A model generated the notes under the pieces. It ran no database searches. It worked only from the letters and a program-made list of their open reading frames with translations, and was not told the DNA's origin. From the NCBI GenBank assembly GCA_021767245.1, contig JAASTO010000144.1, positions 1-6,893 of the forward strand: DNA of 6,893 nucleotides, in the 5' to 3' direction. The stretch's first letter is position 1. Every line of letters begins with the position of its first letter. The stretch is from Balneolaceae bacterium (GTDB lineage: Bacteria > Bacteroidota > Rhodothermia > Balneolales > Balneolaceae). Position numbers and translations under genes: made by a program. Shown one piece after another: positions 5,746 to 6,893 of the stretch.

Positions 5746-6893
5746 ATGTCCAATACTGAAACCAAAGACGTTCCTTACAAACCAACCTCTCCCAACTCGA
5801 AGCTGGATTTTGCCTCTTTATGGGAATATGCCCCTGCCCCACAGGATTCTGATTTTGCTGAGGTAAAGGAAAAGTATGACCTATTCATTGATGGAAAATT
5901 CGTGAAACCATCTAAGGGCCGATATTTTAAAAGTACTAATCCTGCCAATGAAAAGGTTATCACTGAATTTGCTGAAGCCACTCAAAAAGATGTGGATAAA
6001 GCGGTTAAGGCGGCTAGAAAAGCGTTTGAAGGTGAATGGTCTCGTATTTCAGCTAAAGAACGTGGCAAATACATCTATCGGATCGCACGTATGATTCAGG
6101 AAAGAGCCCGGGAATTTGCGGTTCTTGAAAGTATGGACGGAGGTAAACCGATACGTGAATCCCGTGATGTAGATATTCCTTTGGTTGCGGCCTATTTCTT
6201 CTACTATGCCGGCTGGGCTGATAAACTCGAATATGCCTTTCCCGGTAAACAACCTGAACCTCTTGGCGTATGTGGACAGATCATTCCCTGGAATTTCCCT
6301 TTGCTGATGCTTGCCTGGAAGATCGCTCCTGCTCTTGCCACAGGTAACACCGTGGTTCTGAAACCTGCGGAAACAACCTCACTCACGGCGCTTAAATTTG
6401 CCGAATTAGTGAAAGATTGTGGATTGCCCGATGGCGTGGTGAATATAGTTACAGGAGCCGGACAAACCGGTGCCGAGATTGTCAACCACAAGGATGTTGA
6501 CAAGATCGCCTTTACCGGTTCAACCAAAGTGGGTAAACTCATTCAAAGTTCACTGGCCGGTACTGACAAAAAATACACCCTGGAATTAGGCGGTAAAGGT
6601 GCCATGCTGATCTTTGAAGATGCTCCGGTCGATCAGGCAGTGGAAGGCATCATCAATGCTATTTACTTCAATCAGGGACATGTTTGCTGTGCCGGTTCTC
6701 GTTTACTGGTTCAGGAAGGTATCGCTGATAAAGTGATCCAGAAACTTAAGGACCGCCTGTCAACACTGATTGTTGGCGATCCGCTTGATAAAAACACTGA
6801 TGTCGGAGCGATCAACTCTAAGGAACAATTTGAAACGGTAAACAAGTATCTGGAACTGGGTATTGAGGAAGGCGCCGACATCTATCAATGTGA
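5746..6893 (+). CDS. NAD(P)+-dependent aldehyde dehydrogenase, deoC-linked (3' end outside window)
   Basis: 382 codons are visible and the frame is still open at the right edge; relatives are about 480-510 residues. It oxidises an aldehyde to the acid. Next to deoC the likely substrate is acetaldehyde (inference). Residues 1-44 are an extension with a WEYAPAP motif (26-32). The ALDH fold begins at about 45 (LFIDGKFV). Catalytic features are PWNFP with Asn183 (equivalent to N169 of human ALDH2), LKPAET with Lys206 and Glu209 (equivalent to K192 and the NAD+-preferring E195), FTGSTKVG for the cofactor-binding turn, LELGGK with the general-base Glu280, and GHVCCAGSR with the nucleophile Cys314. 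The Glu-to-Cys spacing of 34 matches ALDH2 (268 to 302). One oddity is that the residue after LELGGK is Gly, where the standard active-site pattern expects S, A, D or N. ATG 5746 has no Shine-Dalgarno. It is preferred because it is the first ATG after deoC and the next methionine (about 116) is inside the fold. No terminator or promoter is seen in the 35-base gap, which supports co-transcription with deoC. Confidence 0.95.
   Translation, partial: MSNTETKDVPYKPTSPNSKLDFASLWEYAPAPQDSDFAEVKEKYDLFIDGKFVKPSKGRYFKSTNPANEKVITEFAEATQKDVDKAVKAARKAFEGEWSRISAKERGKYIYRIARMIQERAREFAVLESMDGGKPIRESRDVDIPLVAAYFFYYAGWADKLEYAFPGKQPEPLGVCGQIIPWNFPLLMLAWKIAPALATGNTVVLKPAETTSLTALKFAELVKDCGLPDGVVNIVTGAGQTGAEIVNHKDVDKIAFTGSTKVGKLIQSSLAGTDKKYTLELGGKGAMLIFEDAPVDQAVEGIINAIYFNQGHVCCAGSRLLVQEGIADKVIQKLKDRLSTLIVGDPLDKNTDVGAINSKEQFETVNKYLELGIEEGADIYQC

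Noticed and set aside
6204..6542. Antisense open frame of 112 codons opposite the aldehyde dehydrogenase
   Set aside because: The plus strand here encodes PWNFP, KPAET and the cofactor turn of the dehydrogenase without interruption, so the minus frame is a shadow.
1..6893. Mobile element, CRISPR array, tRNA or defence/toxin system
   Set aside because: No transposase or integrase frame, no regular spaced repeats, no cloverleaf and no toxin-antitoxin-like pair were seen. All larger frames belong to housekeeping-type families.

Overview
The window looks like ordinary chromosome from a moderate-GC, heterotrophic member of the Bacteroidota/Balneolota-type bacteria. This is an inference. It rests on the kinds of genes present (a PD40-propeller S9 peptidase, a CPA2 antiporter with RCK domains, a DUF1761-like protein, a long-form DeoC beside an aldehyde dehydrogenase), on AT-rich spacers, and on the near absence of Shine-Dalgarno sequences in front of the plus-strand genes. 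No tRNA, rRNA, CRISPR array, insertion sequence or attachment site is visible.

Layout: (1) 1-1449, the C-terminal part of an S9 family serine peptidase (prolyl oligopeptidase/acylaminoacyl-peptidase type), cut by the left edge and followed by a clear intrinsic terminator at 1509-1551. (2) 1646-3676, a complete CPA2-family monovalent cation:proton antiporter with C-terminal TrkA-N and TrkA-C domains. (3) 3677-3913, a dyad-rich AT-rich spacer that leads into a 91-residue single-span membrane protein of unknown function (3914-4189). (4) 4208-4609 on the minus strand, a four-helix DUF1761-like membrane protein, convergent with the small gene and only 18 bases from it. (5) 4610-4810, a divergent spacer. 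(6) 4811-5710, deoC, followed after 35 bases by an aldehyde dehydrogenase (5746 to the right edge, incomplete).

The one clear pathway unit is deoC plus the aldehyde dehydrogenase. DeoC splits 2-deoxyribose 5-phosphate into glyceraldehyde 3-phosphate and acetaldehyde, and the dehydrogenase is well placed to oxidise the acetaldehyde to acetate. Together they form a deoxynucleoside/DNA-sugar salvage module. The other genes look like unrelated single-gene units (peptide degradation, pH and K+/Na+ homeostasis, unknown membrane proteins).

I did not find a convincing undescribed system. The points most worth checking are the strong excess of GATC tetranucleotides across the genes, the unexplained small membrane gene behind several dyads, and the variant glutamate motif of the aldehyde dehydrogenase.
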